This document shows, in pieces, positions 34,287 to 43,413 of a stretch of 64,000 bases of DNA. The DNA lies in contig NZ_SCIN01000001.1 in NCBI RefSeq assembly GCF_004101245.1, positions 1,192,784 to 1,256,783 of the forward strand, read 5' to 3'. Source of the stretch: Sphingomonas sp. UV9 (GTDB lineage: Bacteria; Pseudomonadota; Alphaproteobacteria; Sphingomonadales; Sphingomonadaceae). The translations under genes were made by a program, and so were the position numbers. Numbering within the stretch: position 1 is the stretch's first letter; each line of letters starts with the position of its first letter. Below the pieces are notes generated by a model. The model was not told the DNA's origin. It searched no databases and saw only the letters and a list, made by a program, of their open reading frames with translations.

Positions 34287-35552
34287 TCAGGCGTGTTGCC
34301 GCAACCCCGTCAGCAACGATTCCAGCGGTGCGAGCTCCTGGACCAGCAGGTCTGCCCATTCCTGCGCCAGTTCGCGCCTGCGTGGCATATAGGCGGCGCG
34401 GTTGTACGCGGCCTCGACGCTGTTGCTCGGCACGTGCGCCAGCATCAGGTCGATGATCGCGCGATCCCCTACCCTGCTCTCCACGCCCGCCAGCTCGTTC
34501 ATCACGGTCGAGAACGTCGATCGCCAACCGTGCGGGACGTGAAGCCCCGTGAACCCGGCTTCCCGATAGGCCTTGCTCAGCGTGCTGTCGCTCAGCGGCC
34601 GGCGCGGATGGCGCACGCTGCGGAAGATCAGCGGTCCCTTCCCCGAGAAGTCCATCGCGACGGTAATCGTCTCGACCGCCTGCCTGGACAGCGGCACGAT
34701 GAATTCGAAAGCCGCATCCTCCTTCTGGTCGACGACCAGTTTCATCTTGGCCGCCGGGATACGCCAGATCGGCTCCGGCCCGCCCAGCCCCTCGAATTCC
34801 TTCGGCTCGGCCATTCGCAGCACGCCAGAGCGTACGGCCGTGAGCGACAAGAAGCGTGACGCCAGTTTCGTCAGCGGATGCGCCGGCTGTTCCTCGACCT
34901 TGCGCAAAACGATTCGCGCGGCTTCCACCGTCCGCACCGCGGGTTGCTTGCCGCGCTTGATCGGTGACAGCGCACGTTGCGCGACCGCGGCAGGATCGGC
35001 CGCAACGATGCCGCTGCCGATCGCGCGGGCAAAGACTTCCGAGATCCGCTGGCGGATGCGATGCGCTGTCTCGATCGCCCCGCGCTCCTCGACCGGTCGC
35101 AGCACCTTGAGCACCAGCGGTGTAGTGATCGCATCGATCGGCAGGTGCCCGAGCTTCGGATAGACGTCCTGCACGAAGCTGTTCTTTACGTTCTGCGCAT
35201 ACCGCTTCGACCAGGTCGCGTCCTGGCTGACCAGCCAGTCTTCCGCAATCGTCTTGAACGTCGCCCCCACCCGAGCGACCTGCGCAGCCGCCTGCTGGAC
35301 CTTGTGCACCGACGGGTCGACGCCATCCCGCAACAGCTTGGCCGCGTTTTCGCGCATCGCGCGCGCCTGGAGCAACGTCGTGTCCGGATACGACCCGAAC
35401 ACCAGGCGCTTCTCCTTGCCCGCAAATCGAAACTTCATACGCCAACTGCGATAGCCGCTCGGCATGACGAATAAATATAGTCCGCCGGCGTCGCCGAGCT
35501 TGTAAGCCTTGTCCTTCGGCTTGGCCTTTTTGATGGCGGTATCGGTCAGCAT
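34287..35552 (-). CDS. P4-type tyrosine recombinase/integrase
   Basis: A 421-residue integrase. The ATG at 35552 (MLTDTAIKKAKPKDKAYKL) begins the DUF4102 arm-binding domain (GGLYLFVMPSGYRSWRMKF; RLVFGSYPDTTLLQARAMR), followed by a SAM-like core-binding domain and the catalytic domain from about 215. Catalytic residues are seen in LTAVRSGVLRM (Arg), HVPHGWRSTFST (His-x-x-Arg) and MLAHVPSNSVEAAYNRAAY (His ... Tyr). The frame is open upstream to 35666. It lies 160 bp from the 3' end of tRNA-Leu and reads away from it, the standard position for an element integrated at a tRNA gene. Confidence 0.92.
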   Translation of the reverse strand: MLTDTAIKKAKPKDKAYKLGDAGGLYLFVMPSGYRSWRMKFRFAGKEKRLVFGSYPDTTLLQARAMRENAAKLLRDGVDPSVHKVQQAAAQVARVGATFKTIAEDWLVSQDATWSKRYAQNVKNSFVQDVYPKLGHLPIDAITTPLVLKVLRPVEERGAIETAHRIRQRISEVFARAIGSGIVAADPAAVAQRALSPIKRGKQPAVRTVEAARIVLRKVEEQPAHPLTKLASRFLSLTAVRSGVLRMAEPKEFEGLGGPEPIWRIPAAKMKLVVDQKEDAAFEFIVPLSRQAVETITVAMDFSGKGPLIFRSVRHPRRPLSDSTLSKAYREAGFTGLHVPHGWRSTFSTVMNELAGVESRVGDRAIIDLMLAHVPSNSVEAAYNRAAYMPRRRELAQEWADLLVQELAPLESLLTGLRQHA

Positions 35553-35664
35553 TCGGTGCCCCCACCCAAAGAAACTGGTGCCCCCGAAGTGCCCCCAAAT
35601 GATTGGCGCTGCATGGGGTAACAGTGGGACGCGGCGGGACGCCGCACAACCCTGTAACGACACC

Positions 35665-35690
35665 AAAAACCGCCCCTTGCGGGACGGTTT
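35665..35690 (-). terminator. Intrinsic terminator after tRNA-Leu
   Basis: On the minus strand AAACCGTCCC-GCAA-GGGGCGGTTT is followed by more T residues (TTTTTGG). One mismatch in a 10-bp stem. It lies 22 bp beyond the tRNA 3' end and also before the integrase promoter. Confidence 0.75.
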
Positions 35691-35712
35691 GGGATGCGTT
35701 GGAATTAGTGGT

Positions 35713-35797
35713 TGGTGCCCCTGGCCGGAATCGAACCAGCATGCCTTGCGGCAACCGATTTTGAGTCGGTCGCGTCTACCAATTTCGCCACAGGGGC
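35713..35797 (-). tRNA. tRNA-Leu (anticodon CAA)
   Basis: Acceptor arms GCCCCTG (minus-strand 5' end at 35797) and CAGGGGC pair fully; discriminator A and an encoded CCA (35713-35715) follow. The anticodon stem ACCGA/TCGGT encloses CTCAAAA, giving CAA. A variable arm (TGCCGCAAGGCA) of class II size and the T-loop GGTTCGATTCC are present. Its 3' end is the probable attachment site of the adjacent integrase. Confidence 0.95.
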
Positions 35798-35865
35798 AGC
35801 GGCGGGTTGGCTAGACGAAGCTTTCGTCCGCCGCAAGCCGTCTTGGCGTGCCGGATCGCGTTTCG

Positions 35866-37374
35866 TCAGTTCCGCGGTCGTTGGCGGCGATAGCTCAGCG
35901 CTTCGGCGATGTGGATGCGCCCAACGGTCTCGCTGCCGGCGAGATCGGCGATGGTGCGGCCGACACGGAGGATGCGGGTATAGCCTCGGGCGGTCAGGCG
36001 CATTGCTTCGGCCGCCTGGGCGAGCAGCCGGCGACCGGCTTCGTCGGGAGTGGCAACGGCATCCAGCAACGCGCCATCCGCCTCTGCGTTCGTGCGGACC
36101 GGATGGTCGCGGTAGCGGTCGGTCTGGATCGCGCGCGCGGCGGCCACCCGGGCGGCGACCTCCACCGAGCCCTCGCCGGGGGGCGGGAGAATTAGGTCCG
36201 CGGCGCTGACCGCCTGCACGTCGATGTGAAGGTCGATCCGGTCCAGCAGCGGACCCGACACCTTCGCCTGATAGTCCGCCGCGCATTTTGGCGCTCGTGC
36301 ACAGGCCAGGCTCGCATCGCCTAAGTGTCCGCAACGACACGGGTTCATTGCCGCGATTAACTGCACGCGCGCCGGGAACGTGACGTGCGCATTGGCACGC
36401 GCGACGCTGACCGTGCCTGTTTCGAGCGGCTGGCGTAGCGAATCGAGGACGGCGCGCTGGAACTCGGGGAGTTCGTCGAGGAACAGGACGCCGAGATGCG
36501 CGAGGCTGACCTCCCCTGGCTTCACCTTTAGCCCTCCCCCCGTGAGCGCCGCCATTGAGGCGGAGTGATGCGGCGCACGAAATGGCCGCGTTCTAGTCAG
36601 CTGACCGCCGGATAGCGTTCCGGCCACCGATTGGACCATCGACACTTCGAGCGCCTCGGCGGGATCGAGCGGTGGCAGGATGCCGGGCAGGCACGCGGCC
36701 ATCAGTGACTTCCCCGACCCCGGCGGCCCGACCATCAGCAGATTGTGCGCCCCCGCCGCGGCGATCTCGAGCGCACGCTTGGCAGTCTCCTGTCCCTTGA
36801 CCTGCCGCAGATCGGGGCCGTGATCGGATGCCTGGACGATACCGGGCTTGGGCGGACTGAGCAGGCCGTGGCCCTTGAAGTGGTTGAGCAGCGACAGCAG
36901 GTCGGGCGCGGCGATGACCTCGATCTCGCCCGCCCAAGCCGCCTCCGACCCTTGCGCCGCGGGACAGACGAGCCCCTTCCCCACTTCCGACGCGTGCAGG
37001 GCCGCCAGCAACACACCCGGCGAGGCGGTGATCCGCGCGTCGAGCCCAAGTTCGCCGACGACGACGTAATCCGCCAGCGCCTCGGCATCGACCACACCCA
37101 TCGCCGCCAACAAGGCAAGCGCGATGGGTAGATCGAAATGCGATCCTTCTTTCGGAAGATCGGCCGGCGACAGGTTCACCGCGATGCGTTTGGGCGGCAG
37201 CGACAGCCCCATCCCTGCGATCGCGCCGCGCACGCGTTCGCGACTTTCGCCGACCGCCTTGTCCGCCAATCCGACGACGTTGAACGCGGGAAGTCCTGGA
37301 ATCAGTTGGACTTGCACCTCGACCGCACGCGCTTCGAGCCCCAGATACGCCACCGTCGTTACGATCGCCGCCAT
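35866..37374 (-). CDS. comM: YifB/ComM-family Mg-chelatase-like AAA ATPase
   Basis: A 502-residue hexameric DNA helicase-like ATPase, which in other bacteria promotes branch migration during recombination of incoming DNA. Start at 37374 (MAAIVTTVAYLGLEARAVEVQVQ) gives the family N-terminus (LPAFNVVGLADKAVGESRERVRGA). Walker A is VGPPGSGKSLMA, Walker B GVLFLDELPEFQ, and the C-terminal Mg-chelatase region RTIADLAGSETVGRIHIAEALSYR is complete. A zinc-like CRCGHLGD...C...C motif is present as usual. Not in an operon; the upstream gene is divergent. Confidence 0.95.
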   Translation of the reverse strand: MAAIVTTVAYLGLEARAVEVQVQLIPGLPAFNVVGLADKAVGESRERVRGAIAGMGLSLPPKRIAVNLSPADLPKEGSHFDLPIALALLAAMGVVDAEALADYVVVGELGLDARITASPGVLLAALHASEVGKGLVCPAAQGSEAAWAGEIEVIAAPDLLSLLNHFKGHGLLSPPKPGIVQASDHGPDLRQVKGQETAKRALEIAAAGAHNLLMVGPPGSGKSLMAACLPGILPPLDPAEALEVSMVQSVAGTLSGGQLTRTRPFRAPHHSASMAALTGGGLKVKPGEVSLAHLGVLFLDELPEFQRAVLDSLRQPLETGTVSVARANAHVTFPARVQLIAAMNPCRCGHLGDASLACARAPKCAADYQAKVSGPLLDRIDLHIDVQAVSAADLILPPPGEGSVEVAARVAAARAIQTDRYRDHPVRTNAEADGALLDAVATPDEAGRRLLAQAAEAMRLTARGYTRILRVGRTIADLAGSETVGRIHIAEALSYRRQRPRN

Positions 37375-37495
37375 GCCCGCTCCCCTGCGACACGACGTCA
37401 CGCCTTATTCATACCCGATTTGCCATGTCTGCAAGACCGTGCGGCATGATGCCGTGGACCCGCGCCGTCTTGCCATCCTAATACACCGGACCCAC

Positions 37496-37807
37496 ATGCC
37501 TGCCGTGAAAGCAGTCCGTTCCCCCGTCCTTCGCTTCGGCCAGCTCGTCCTCGGGGTGCTGCTGATCCTGAGCGCACCGATTCTCGCGCCATTGCCGGGG
37601 CCGGCCGGGATCTTCCTGTTCGCAGGCGGTATGGTGCTGGTCCTGCGCAATTCCCGGTGGGCGCGGTTGAAATGGGCGCGGTTGAAGCGGCGCTGGCCGC
37701 GGACCGGGCATTTCGTTGATCGCATGATGCGGCGGCAGAGCGCGATGCGGCGGCACGAGCGCGCGAAGGCAGCTAAAAGCGCCCTTGCCGCTACCGGTGT
37801 GAATTGA
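37496..37807 (+). CDS. Small membrane protein with PGP motif
   Basis: A 103-residue protein with two membrane segments (LRFGQLVLGVLLILSAPILAPL, GIFLFAGGMVLVL) around the motif PLPGPAG, and then a very basic tail (RWARLKWARLKRRWP ... RRHERAKAAK). This resembles the PGPGW-type small transmembrane proteins of proteobacteria. Function unknown. Begins at ATG 37496, divergent from comM, and precedes rpmH by 88 bp. Confidence 0.7.
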   Translation: MPAVKAVRSPVLRFGQLVLGVLLILSAPILAPLPGPAGIFLFAGGMVLVLRNSRWARLKWARLKRRWPRTGHFVDRMMRRQSAMRRHERAKAAKSALAATGVN

Positions 37808-37887
37808 CTTCCCCCGCCCGTTTCCGTAAGCGCCCAGCCATCAAGGCCGTCCTCGTGGCGGCCGTTTTCTATTTGATGACCTAGGGA

Positions 37888-38424
37888 ATGACCAATGAAG
37901 CGGACCTTTCAGCCGAGCAACCTGGTACGCGCACGCCGTCACGGCTTCCGCGCACGGATGGCGACGGTCGGCGGCCGGGCAGTGATCCACGCACGCCGCG
38001 CCCGCGGTCGCAAGAAGCTGTCGGCCTAACCGTTATCGACAAGCGCCGCGATTTTCTCGCGGCGAATGCGGGGAAGCGCGCACCGATGCCGGGATTCGTC
38101 CTGCTCATGCGCCCCCGCGATGACGGTGATGCAACGATGCGAATCGGCTTCACCGTCACCAAGAAGATCGGCAACGCTGTCGTCCGGAACCGCATGAAAC
38201 GGCGGTTGCGGGCGTTGGCGCGTGAGCTGTTGGCGGAGCGCGGCGTGGCCGGGGCCGATCATGTGCTGATCGGTCGTAACGGCGGGATCGAGCGGGATTA
38301 CGCGTCGTTGCGGACGGAGTTGGGCAAGGCTCTACGCAAGGTTACCCCGCAGGTTACCGACACCGCATCGGCGCAAGCCACCACCCCGGCGAAGGCCGGG
38401 GCCCAGGTGGGAAAGCGCCTGTGA
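37888..38424 (+). CDS. rnpA: Ribonuclease P protein component
   Basis: Protein subunit of RNase P, which trims tRNA 5' ends. The conserved part runs from about 38042 ([23 protein letters not shown]) through [29 protein letters not shown] (RNP signature, RNRMKRRLR) to [10 protein letters not shown]. There is no ATG, GTG, TTG or CTG in frame between 37888 and the Met at residue 67, which lies inside the domain. So either translation begins at the ATG 37888, seven bases before the rpmH start and enclosing all of rpmH, or a non-standard start near CTA/ATC (38026-38037) is used after rpmH termination. The last 14 residues ([14 protein letters not shown]) are encoded by a REP-like repeat. Confidence 0.88.
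   Translation: MTNEADLSAEQPGTRTPSRLPRTDGDGRRPGSDPRTPRPRSQEAVGLTVIDKRRDFLAANAGKRAPMPGFVLLMRPRDDGDATMRIGFTVTKKIGNAVVRNRMKRRLRALARELLAERGVAGADHVLIGRNGGIERDYASLRTELGKALRKVTPQVTDTASAQATTPAKAGAQVGKRL
37895..38029 (+). CDS. rpmH: 50S ribosomal protein L34
   Basis: A complete 44-residue L34: [20 protein letters not shown], then [20 protein letters not shown], then KLSA. The ATG at 37895 has AGGGA about eight bases upstream. Too short to be seen in a length-filtered search. It is the first gene of the rpmH-rnpA-yidD-yidC-yihA cluster and its stop TAA (38027-38029) overlaps the N-terminal part of the RnpA reading frame. Confidence 0.97.
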   Translation: MKRTFQPSNLVRARRHGFRARMATVGGRAVIHARRARGRKKLSA

Positions 38425-38480
38425 TGCAGGATCGCCATTCGTTAACTGCATCCCCCAACTGGACCCCGGCCTTCGCCGGG
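38384..38480. repeat. Pair of inverted REP-like palindromes
   Basis: CCCCGGCGAAGGCCGGGG (38384-38401, 7-bp stem with GAAG loop) and its inverted partner CCCCGGCCTTCGCCGGG (38464-38480) flank about 60 bp that contain the end of rnpA. Typical of paired REP sequences. Confidence 0.75.
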
Positions 38481-38506
38481 AAACACGGTGAGGTGGTGAT
38501 CGCATC

Positions 38507-38764
38507 ATGCTAGCCCGCCTCCTCATCCTCCTCGCGCGCGGCTGGCAACTGGGTCCCTCGCTCATCCTGCCGTCGAGCTGCCGCTACGATCCTTCCTGTT
38601 CAGCCTATGCAATCGAGGCCGTTGGGCGCTATGGCGCGCTCAAGGGGGGCTGGTTGGCGGCGAAGCGCATAGCGCGCTGCCATCCGTGGGGCGGGTACGG
38701 ACCTGACCCGGTTCCCGACCACGACCCAGACATCGACAAGAAATTGAAAGACGCCGCCCTGTGA
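38507..38764 (+). CDS. yidD: Membrane protein insertion efficiency factor YidD
   Basis: A small amphipathic inner-membrane-associated protein (85 residues) assisting YidC. Family signature seen: PSSCRYDPSCSAYAIEAVGRYGALKGGWLAAKRIARCHPWGGYGPDPVP. Starts at ATG 38507, after the REP pair. Overlaps yidC by 4 bp (GTGA). Confidence 0.96.
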   Translation: MLARLLILLARGWQLGPSLILPSSCRYDPSCSAYAIEAVGRYGALKGGWLAAKRIARCHPWGGYGPDPVPDHDPDIDKKLKDAAL

Positions 38765-40470
38765 AAGACGACAAGCAGAATTTCGTGCTGTTCGCGGTGA
38801 TCGCGGCGCTGATCCTGTTCGGATGGCCGCTGATCCAGGGCAAGTTCTTCCCGACCGCGAATCCGCCGGTCACAAGGATCGAGGGCGGCAAGTCCAAGCC
38901 CCTGACGAACCCCGCGGCCGATCCCGCCGCCGACGGTGCCGCCGCCATCGGCGACCGCAACGCCGTGATCGCGAGCACCCCGCGCATTCGCATCGAGACG
39001 CCCCGCGTGTCGGGTTCGATCAACCTGAAGGGTGCGCGGATCGACGATCTGGTGCTCAAGGGCTATGACGAGACCGTCGCGAAGAACTCGCCGCCGATCC
39101 GCCTGCTCTCCCCCGCCGGTGCGCCGGACGCGTATTTCGCGAGCTTCGGCTGGCGCGCGCAGGGCCTCGCCCCGCCCGCCGCGGATGCCGTCTGGACGCC
39201 CTCGGGTGCCACCACGCTGACGCCGACCACGCCGGTCACGCTCGACGCGACCAACGCCACCGGCCAGCGCTTCCGCATCCAGATCGCGGTCGACCAGGAT
39301 TACATGTTCACGGTCCGCCAGACCGTCCTCAACGCCGGCTCCGCGCCCGTCCCCGTCGCCACGTACGGCCTCGTCAACCGGGTCGGCATCTCGAAGGACC
39401 CGTCGTCGATGACGATCCATGTCGGGCCGATGTCGGTCGACAATGGCGGCGCGCATTACCGTCCGAATTACAAGGATATCGACGAGGCCGCGCAGAAGTT
39501 CACGACGACCGGCGGCTGGCTCGGCTTCACCGACAAATACTGGCTGACCGCGCTTGTTCCCGACCAGGGCCAGGCGTTCGACGGCCAGTTCCGCGCCGGC
39601 GCCAACAAGGCCTATCAGGCCGACTACGCGCTCCAGCCCAAGCAGGTCGCCCCCGGCCAGTCGATCACACAGGTCTCGCGTTTCTTCGCCGGCGCCAAGG
39701 AAGTCCGCCTGCTCGATCGCTACACCGATCAGGCCGGCGGCGTCGCCAAGCTCGATTACGCGATCGACTGGGGCTGGTTCCGCATCGTCGAGAAGCCGAT
39801 CTTCTACTATCTCGACTGGCTGTTCCGCATGGTCGGAAACTTCGGCGTCGCGATCATCCTGCTGACGGTCACGATCCGCGGCCTGCTGTTCCCGATCGCC
39901 CAGCGCCAGTTCAAGTCGATGGCCGCGATGCGCGCCGTCCAGCCGAAGATGAAGCTGCTGCAGGATAAGTATAAGGACGACAAGGTCCGCATGCAGCAGG
40001 AGGTTATGGCGCTCTACAAGGCGGAGAAGGTCAATCCGCTCGCCGGCTGCGCCCCGACGCTGCTCCAGATTCCGATCATGTACGCGCTGTACAAGGTGCT
40101 GATGCTGACGATCGAGATGCGTCACCAGCCGTTCGTCGCGTGGATCAAGGATCTGTCCGCGCCCGATCCGCTGACGCCGCTCAACCTGTTCGGCCTGCTG
40201 CCGTTCACGCCGCCGCACATGATCGCGATCGGCGTCGTGCCGATCATCCTGGGAATCAGCATGTACTTCCAGTTCAAGCTGAACCCGACGCCGATGGACG
40301 ACACGCAGAAGCAGGTCTTCAAGCTGCTGCCCTGGGTGCTGATGTTCGTGATGGCGCCGTTTGCGGTCGGCCTCCAGGTGTACTGGATCACGTCGAACGT
40401 CCTGACGATCATCCAGCAGAAGCTGCTCTATGCCCGCCATCCGGGCCTGAAAGTACCGGTGACCAAGTGA
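38761..40470 (+). CDS. yidC: Membrane protein insertase YidC
   Basis: A 569-residue inner-membrane insertase. GTG start at 38761 overlapping the yidD stop. Domains: N-terminal helix ([20 protein letters not shown]), long periplasmic beta-domain (about 60-345), then the insertase core with five helices ([89 protein letters not shown]). The conserved arginine of the hydrophilic groove is in TIRGLLFP. Ends with [10 protein letters not shown], overlapping yihA by 4 bp. Confidence 0.97.
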   Translation: MKDDKQNFVLFAVIAALILFGWPLIQGKFFPTANPPVTRIEGGKSKPLTNPAADPAADGAAAIGDRNAVIASTPRIRIETPRVSGSINLKGARIDDLVLKGYDETVAKNSPPIRLLSPAGAPDAYFASFGWRAQGLAPPAADAVWTPSGATTLTPTTPVTLDATNATGQRFRIQIAVDQDYMFTVRQTVLNAGSAPVPVATYGLVNRVGISKDPSSMTIHVGPMSVDNGGAHYRPNYKDIDEAAQKFTTTGGWLGFTDKYWLTALVPDQGQAFDGQFRAGANKAYQADYALQPKQVAPGQSITQVSRFFAGAKEVRLLDRYTDQAGGVAKLDYAIDWGWFRIVEKPIFYYLDWLFRMVGNFGVAIILLTVTIRGLLFPIAQRQFKSMAAMRAVQPKMKLLQDKYKDDKVRMQQEVMALYKAEKVNPLAGCAPTLLQIPIMYALYKVLMLTIEMRHQPFVAWIKDLSAPDPLTPLNLFGLLPFTPPHMIAIGVVPIILGISMYFQFKLNPTPMDDTQKQVFKLLPWVLMFVMAPFAVGLQVYWITSNVLTIIQQKLLYARHPGLKVPVTK

Positions 40471-41147
40471 ACGATGTCCCTAACTTAGGTCCAGACCTGG
40501 AGAAGACCGACGCGCCGTTCACCGCCGAGCAGCTGGAGCATGCGCGCAAACTGTTCGCCGGGCATGTCGGCTTCCTGAAGTCCGCACCGACGCTCGAATT
40601 CCTGCCCGACGCGTCGGTGCCGGAGGTGGCGTTCGCGGGTCGATCCAACGTCGGCAAGTCGTCGCTGCTCAACGCGCTCACCGGCCGCAACTCGATGGCG
40701 CGCACGTCGAACACGCCGGGCCGGACGCAGGAGCTGAACTTCTTCGAGGTCGGCGCACCGCTGGCGTTCCGCCTCGTCGACATGCCCGGCTACGGCTTTG
40801 CCAAGGCCCCCAAGGACGTCGTCAAGAAATGGCGCTTCCTGATCAACGACTTCCTGCGCGGCCGTGACGTATTGAAGCGTGCGCTCGTGCTGATCGACTC
40901 GCGTCACGGCATCAAGGACGTCGACCGCGAGATCCTCGAAATGCTCGACAAGGCCGCGGTCAGCTACCGGATGGTGCTGACCAAGGCGGACAAGATCAAG
41001 GCGTCCGAACTCGCCGAAGTCACCGAGCGCACGGCCATCGAGGCCCGCAAGCGTCCCGCGGCGCATCCGGACATCCTCGTCACGTCGAGCGAGTACGGCA
41101 TGGGTATCCCCGAACTCCGCGCGGCGGTGGTCGAAGCGGTCAGCTAA
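40467..41147 (+). CDS. yihA: Ribosome biogenesis GTP-binding protein YihA/YsxC
   Basis: A 226-residue essential GTPase for 50S assembly. GTG start (40467) in the GTGA overlap with yidC. G motifs: G1 [11 protein letters not shown]2 [11 protein letters not shown]3 DMPGYG, G4 LTKADK, G5 TSS. Last gene of the rpmH cluster. Confidence 0.95.
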   Translation: MNDVPNLGPDLEKTDAPFTAEQLEHARKLFAGHVGFLKSAPTLEFLPDASVPEVAFAGRSNVGKSSLLNALTGRNSMARTSNTPGRTQELNFFEVGAPLAFRLVDMPGYGFAKAPKDVVKKWRFLINDFLRGRDVLKRALVLIDSRHGIKDVDREILEMLDKAAVSYRMVLTKADKIKASELAEVTERTAIEARKRPAAHPDILVTSSEYGMGIPELRAAVVEAVS

Positions 41148-41229
41148 AAGAACGGTTGCGGATCGATCTTCGGTTTCCGGCTGACAGTGTCCCTCAAACT
41201 CCGTAGCTTCCTGTAAAAGGGGAGTGGGG

Positions 41230-42669
41230 ATGCGTAGGCGTGTTGGGGCGATGCTGGCGATGGCTGCGATGCTGTCGGGCTGCGGGGGTAGTGACGGCGG
41301 TACGACTTCGACGGGCGGGAATACGCCCTCACCAACGGCGACGCCGACGCCGACGGTGTCCGCAGGATGCTCGTTGCGCGAGCGCCAGGATTGGGCCGCG
41401 GCGCAGTTGCGCGAATGGTATTTGTTCCCGGACACGCTGCCCGCGACGCTCAGCCCCGCGTCCTACACCACGGTCGACGACTATATCGACGCGCTGACCG
41501 CCACCGCGCGAGCGCAGCGGAAGGACCGGTATTTCACCTATCTGACGTCGATCAAGGAAGAGAACGCCTATTATAATTCCGGATCCAGCGCAGGCTTCGG
41601 GATCCGTTTTGCGCTGGATCAGAGCGGCCAGCGCCTGTTCTCGGCGGAGTCGTTCGAAGGCGCGCCGGGGCTTGCGGCAGGGATCGATCGCGGCACGGAG
41701 ATACTGGCGATCGGTACGACGTCCGCCACGCTGCGGACCATCGGTGCGATCGTCGCCGCAGAGGGCACGGCCGGACTCACGACCGCGCTCGGCCCCGATA
41801 CCGCCGGAACCTCGCGGGTCATGCAGATCAACGACGCGGCCGGTACGCGTACCGTCACCGTCACCAAGACCGACTTCTCGCTGCTGCCGGTCTCGACCCG
41901 CTATGGTGCGAAGATCATTCAGGATGGCGGGCAGAACGTCGGCTACATCAATCTGCGGACGTTCATCAAAACCGCGGAGCCCGCGCTGAAGACCGCCTTT
42001 GCCGATTTCCGCGCGAAAGGCGTTACCAAGGTGATCGTCGATCTGCGCTACAACGGCGGCGGCCTGATCGAGACGGCGGAATATCTGGGCGACCTGCTCG
42101 GCGGTGCCCGGTCGACCTCCGAAGTCTTCGACTATGTCACCTTCCGCACCGAGAAGGCCTCGAACAACACGACCCGCTTCTTCGCGCCGCAGCCCGAATC
42201 GATCGCGCCGACGCGGATCGCATTCATCGGCACGGGCGGCACGGCCTCGGCGAGCGAACTGGTGATCAACGCGTTCACGCCATACCTGCACACCAATGCC
42301 GGTCTGATCGGCACCAACACCTACGGCAAGCCGGTCGGTCAGATCGCGCTCGACAAGGAAGCATGCGATGATCGCCTGCGCGTGGTGGCACTGGCGACCC
42401 AGAACGCTGCACGCAGCGGCGATTATTATGACGGACTGGCGACCAAGGTCGAGGCGTCCTGTCAGGCGTCGGACGATATCGGCTACCAGCTCGGCGACCC
42501 GCTCGAATCGTCCACGCGCCAGGCCCTGAACTTTCTGGCCGGGCGGAGCTGTACGCCGATCACGGGCGCTGCGAATGCACGATCGTTCCGTACCGCCGAG
42601 ACGCGGCGCGATCTGCTGATGCCGGATCGTCCCGGCACCGCTCAGCGCGAGGTACCAGGCCTGTTCTGA
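41230..42669 (+). CDS. S41 family C-terminal-processing-like peptidase, lipoprotein
   Basis: A 479-residue periplasmic/lipid-anchored serine protease of the tail-specific protease family. ATG at 41230 follows GGGGAG; a GTG at 41224 is also in frame. Signal and lipobox: MAAMLSGCGGS, then a Thr/Pro-rich linker. A PDZ-like part (SAGFGIRFALD...AAGIDRGTEILAIG) precedes the catalytic domain (VGYINLRTFIKTAEPALKTAFADFRAKGVTKVIVDLRYNGGG; GGTASASELVINAF with the serine; NTYGKPVGQ with the lysine). Not in an operon with neighbours. Confidence 0.9.
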   Translation: MRRRVGAMLAMAAMLSGCGGSDGGTTSTGGNTPSPTATPTPTVSAGCSLRERQDWAAAQLREWYLFPDTLPATLSPASYTTVDDYIDALTATARAQRKDRYFTYLTSIKEENAYYNSGSSAGFGIRFALDQSGQRLFSAESFEGAPGLAAGIDRGTEILAIGTTSATLRTIGAIVAAEGTAGLTTALGPDTAGTSRVMQINDAAGTRTVTVTKTDFSLLPVSTRYGAKIIQDGGQNVGYINLRTFIKTAEPALKTAFADFRAKGVTKVIVDLRYNGGGLIETAEYLGDLLGGARSTSEVFDYVTFRTEKASNNTTRFFAPQPESIAPTRIAFIGTGGTASASELVINAFTPYLHTNAGLIGTNTYGKPVGQIALDKEACDDRLRVVALATQNAARSGDYYDGLATKVEASCQASDDIGYQLGDPLESSTRQALNFLAGRSCTPITGAANARSFRTAETRRDLLMPDRPGTAQREVPGLF

Positions 42670-42741
42670 TACGGACGCGTCGAGCCCGATCTGCAAGCGG
42701 GGCGATTGCCTCTTGTCGCCCCCTCGCCTAGCACCGCGCGC

Positions 42742-43413
42742 ATGAAACTGATCATCGGCAACAAGGCCTATTCCTCCTGGTCGCTGCGCGGCTGGCTCGC
42801 GTGCAAGCAGTCCGGACTGCCGTTCGAGGAGGTGGTCGTGCCGATGTACGACGCCGATTGGGAAAAGCGCCGCTCAGGGAACGAGTTCGCGCCGTCGTCG
42901 GGCAAGGTGCCGATCCTGTGGGACGGCGACGCAGTCGTTTGGGACAGCCTGGCGATCGTCGACTATCTCGCCGACAAGGTCGGGCGCGAGCGCTTCTGGC
43001 CCGAGGACAATGCCGCACGCGCGATGGCACGGTCGATGGCGGCGGAGATGCATTCGAGCTTTGCCGCGCTGCGTCGCAAGCACAGCATGAACGTCCGCCA
43101 GGTGTTCCCGGCGCGCACGCCCGACGACGACGTGCTCGCCGAGTTGCAGCGGATCATGGAGATCTGGGCACAGGCGCGCGCACGCTTCGGCGGCGGCGGC
43201 GATTTCCTGTTCGGCCAGTTCGGCGCGGCGGACATCATGTTCGCGCCGGTCGTGACGCGGATCGTGACCTACCAGTTGCCGATCGCGCGCTTTGCCGGCG
43301 GCTATATGCAGGCGATGTTCGAGCATCCCTTCATGCAGGACTGGATCGCGGCCGCACAGGAAGAGGAATGGGTGCTCGAACAATATGAGCAGCCCGCAAC
43401 CGCAACCGCATGA
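42742..43413 (+). CDS. Glutathione S-transferase
   Basis: A 223-residue cytoplasmic GST. Start ATG 42742 (MKLIIGNKAYSSWSLRGWLA) matches the family; NKxYSSWSLRxW is the Ser-containing GSH site. The thioredoxin-like half ends with GKVPILWDGDAVVWDSLAIVDYLADK; the C-terminal helical half includes FGAADIMFAPVVTR. Overlaps dapE by 4 bp (ATGA). Role probably general conjugation or detoxification. Confidence 0.92.
   Translation: MKLIIGNKAYSSWSLRGWLACKQSGLPFEEVVVPMYDADWEKRRSGNEFAPSSGKVPILWDGDAVVWDSLAIVDYLADKVGRERFWPEDNAARAMARSMAAEMHSSFAALRRKHSMNVRQVFPARTPDDDVLAELQRIMEIWAQARARFGGGGDFLFGQFGAADIMFAPVVTRIVTYQLPIARFAGGYMQAMFEHPFMQDWIAAAQEEEWVLEQYEQPATATA

Noticed and set aside
33111-35797. Prophage
   Set aside because: Apart from the integrase and an HTH protein no phage structural, packaging or lysis genes are visible.
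38629-40440. A 603-residue open frame antisense to yidC, and similar long antisense frames opposite ubiB, dapE, coaBC and the pao genes
   Set aside because: They arise from GC-rich codon use opposite well-supported genes and have His/Arg/Asp-rich compositions unlike real proteins.
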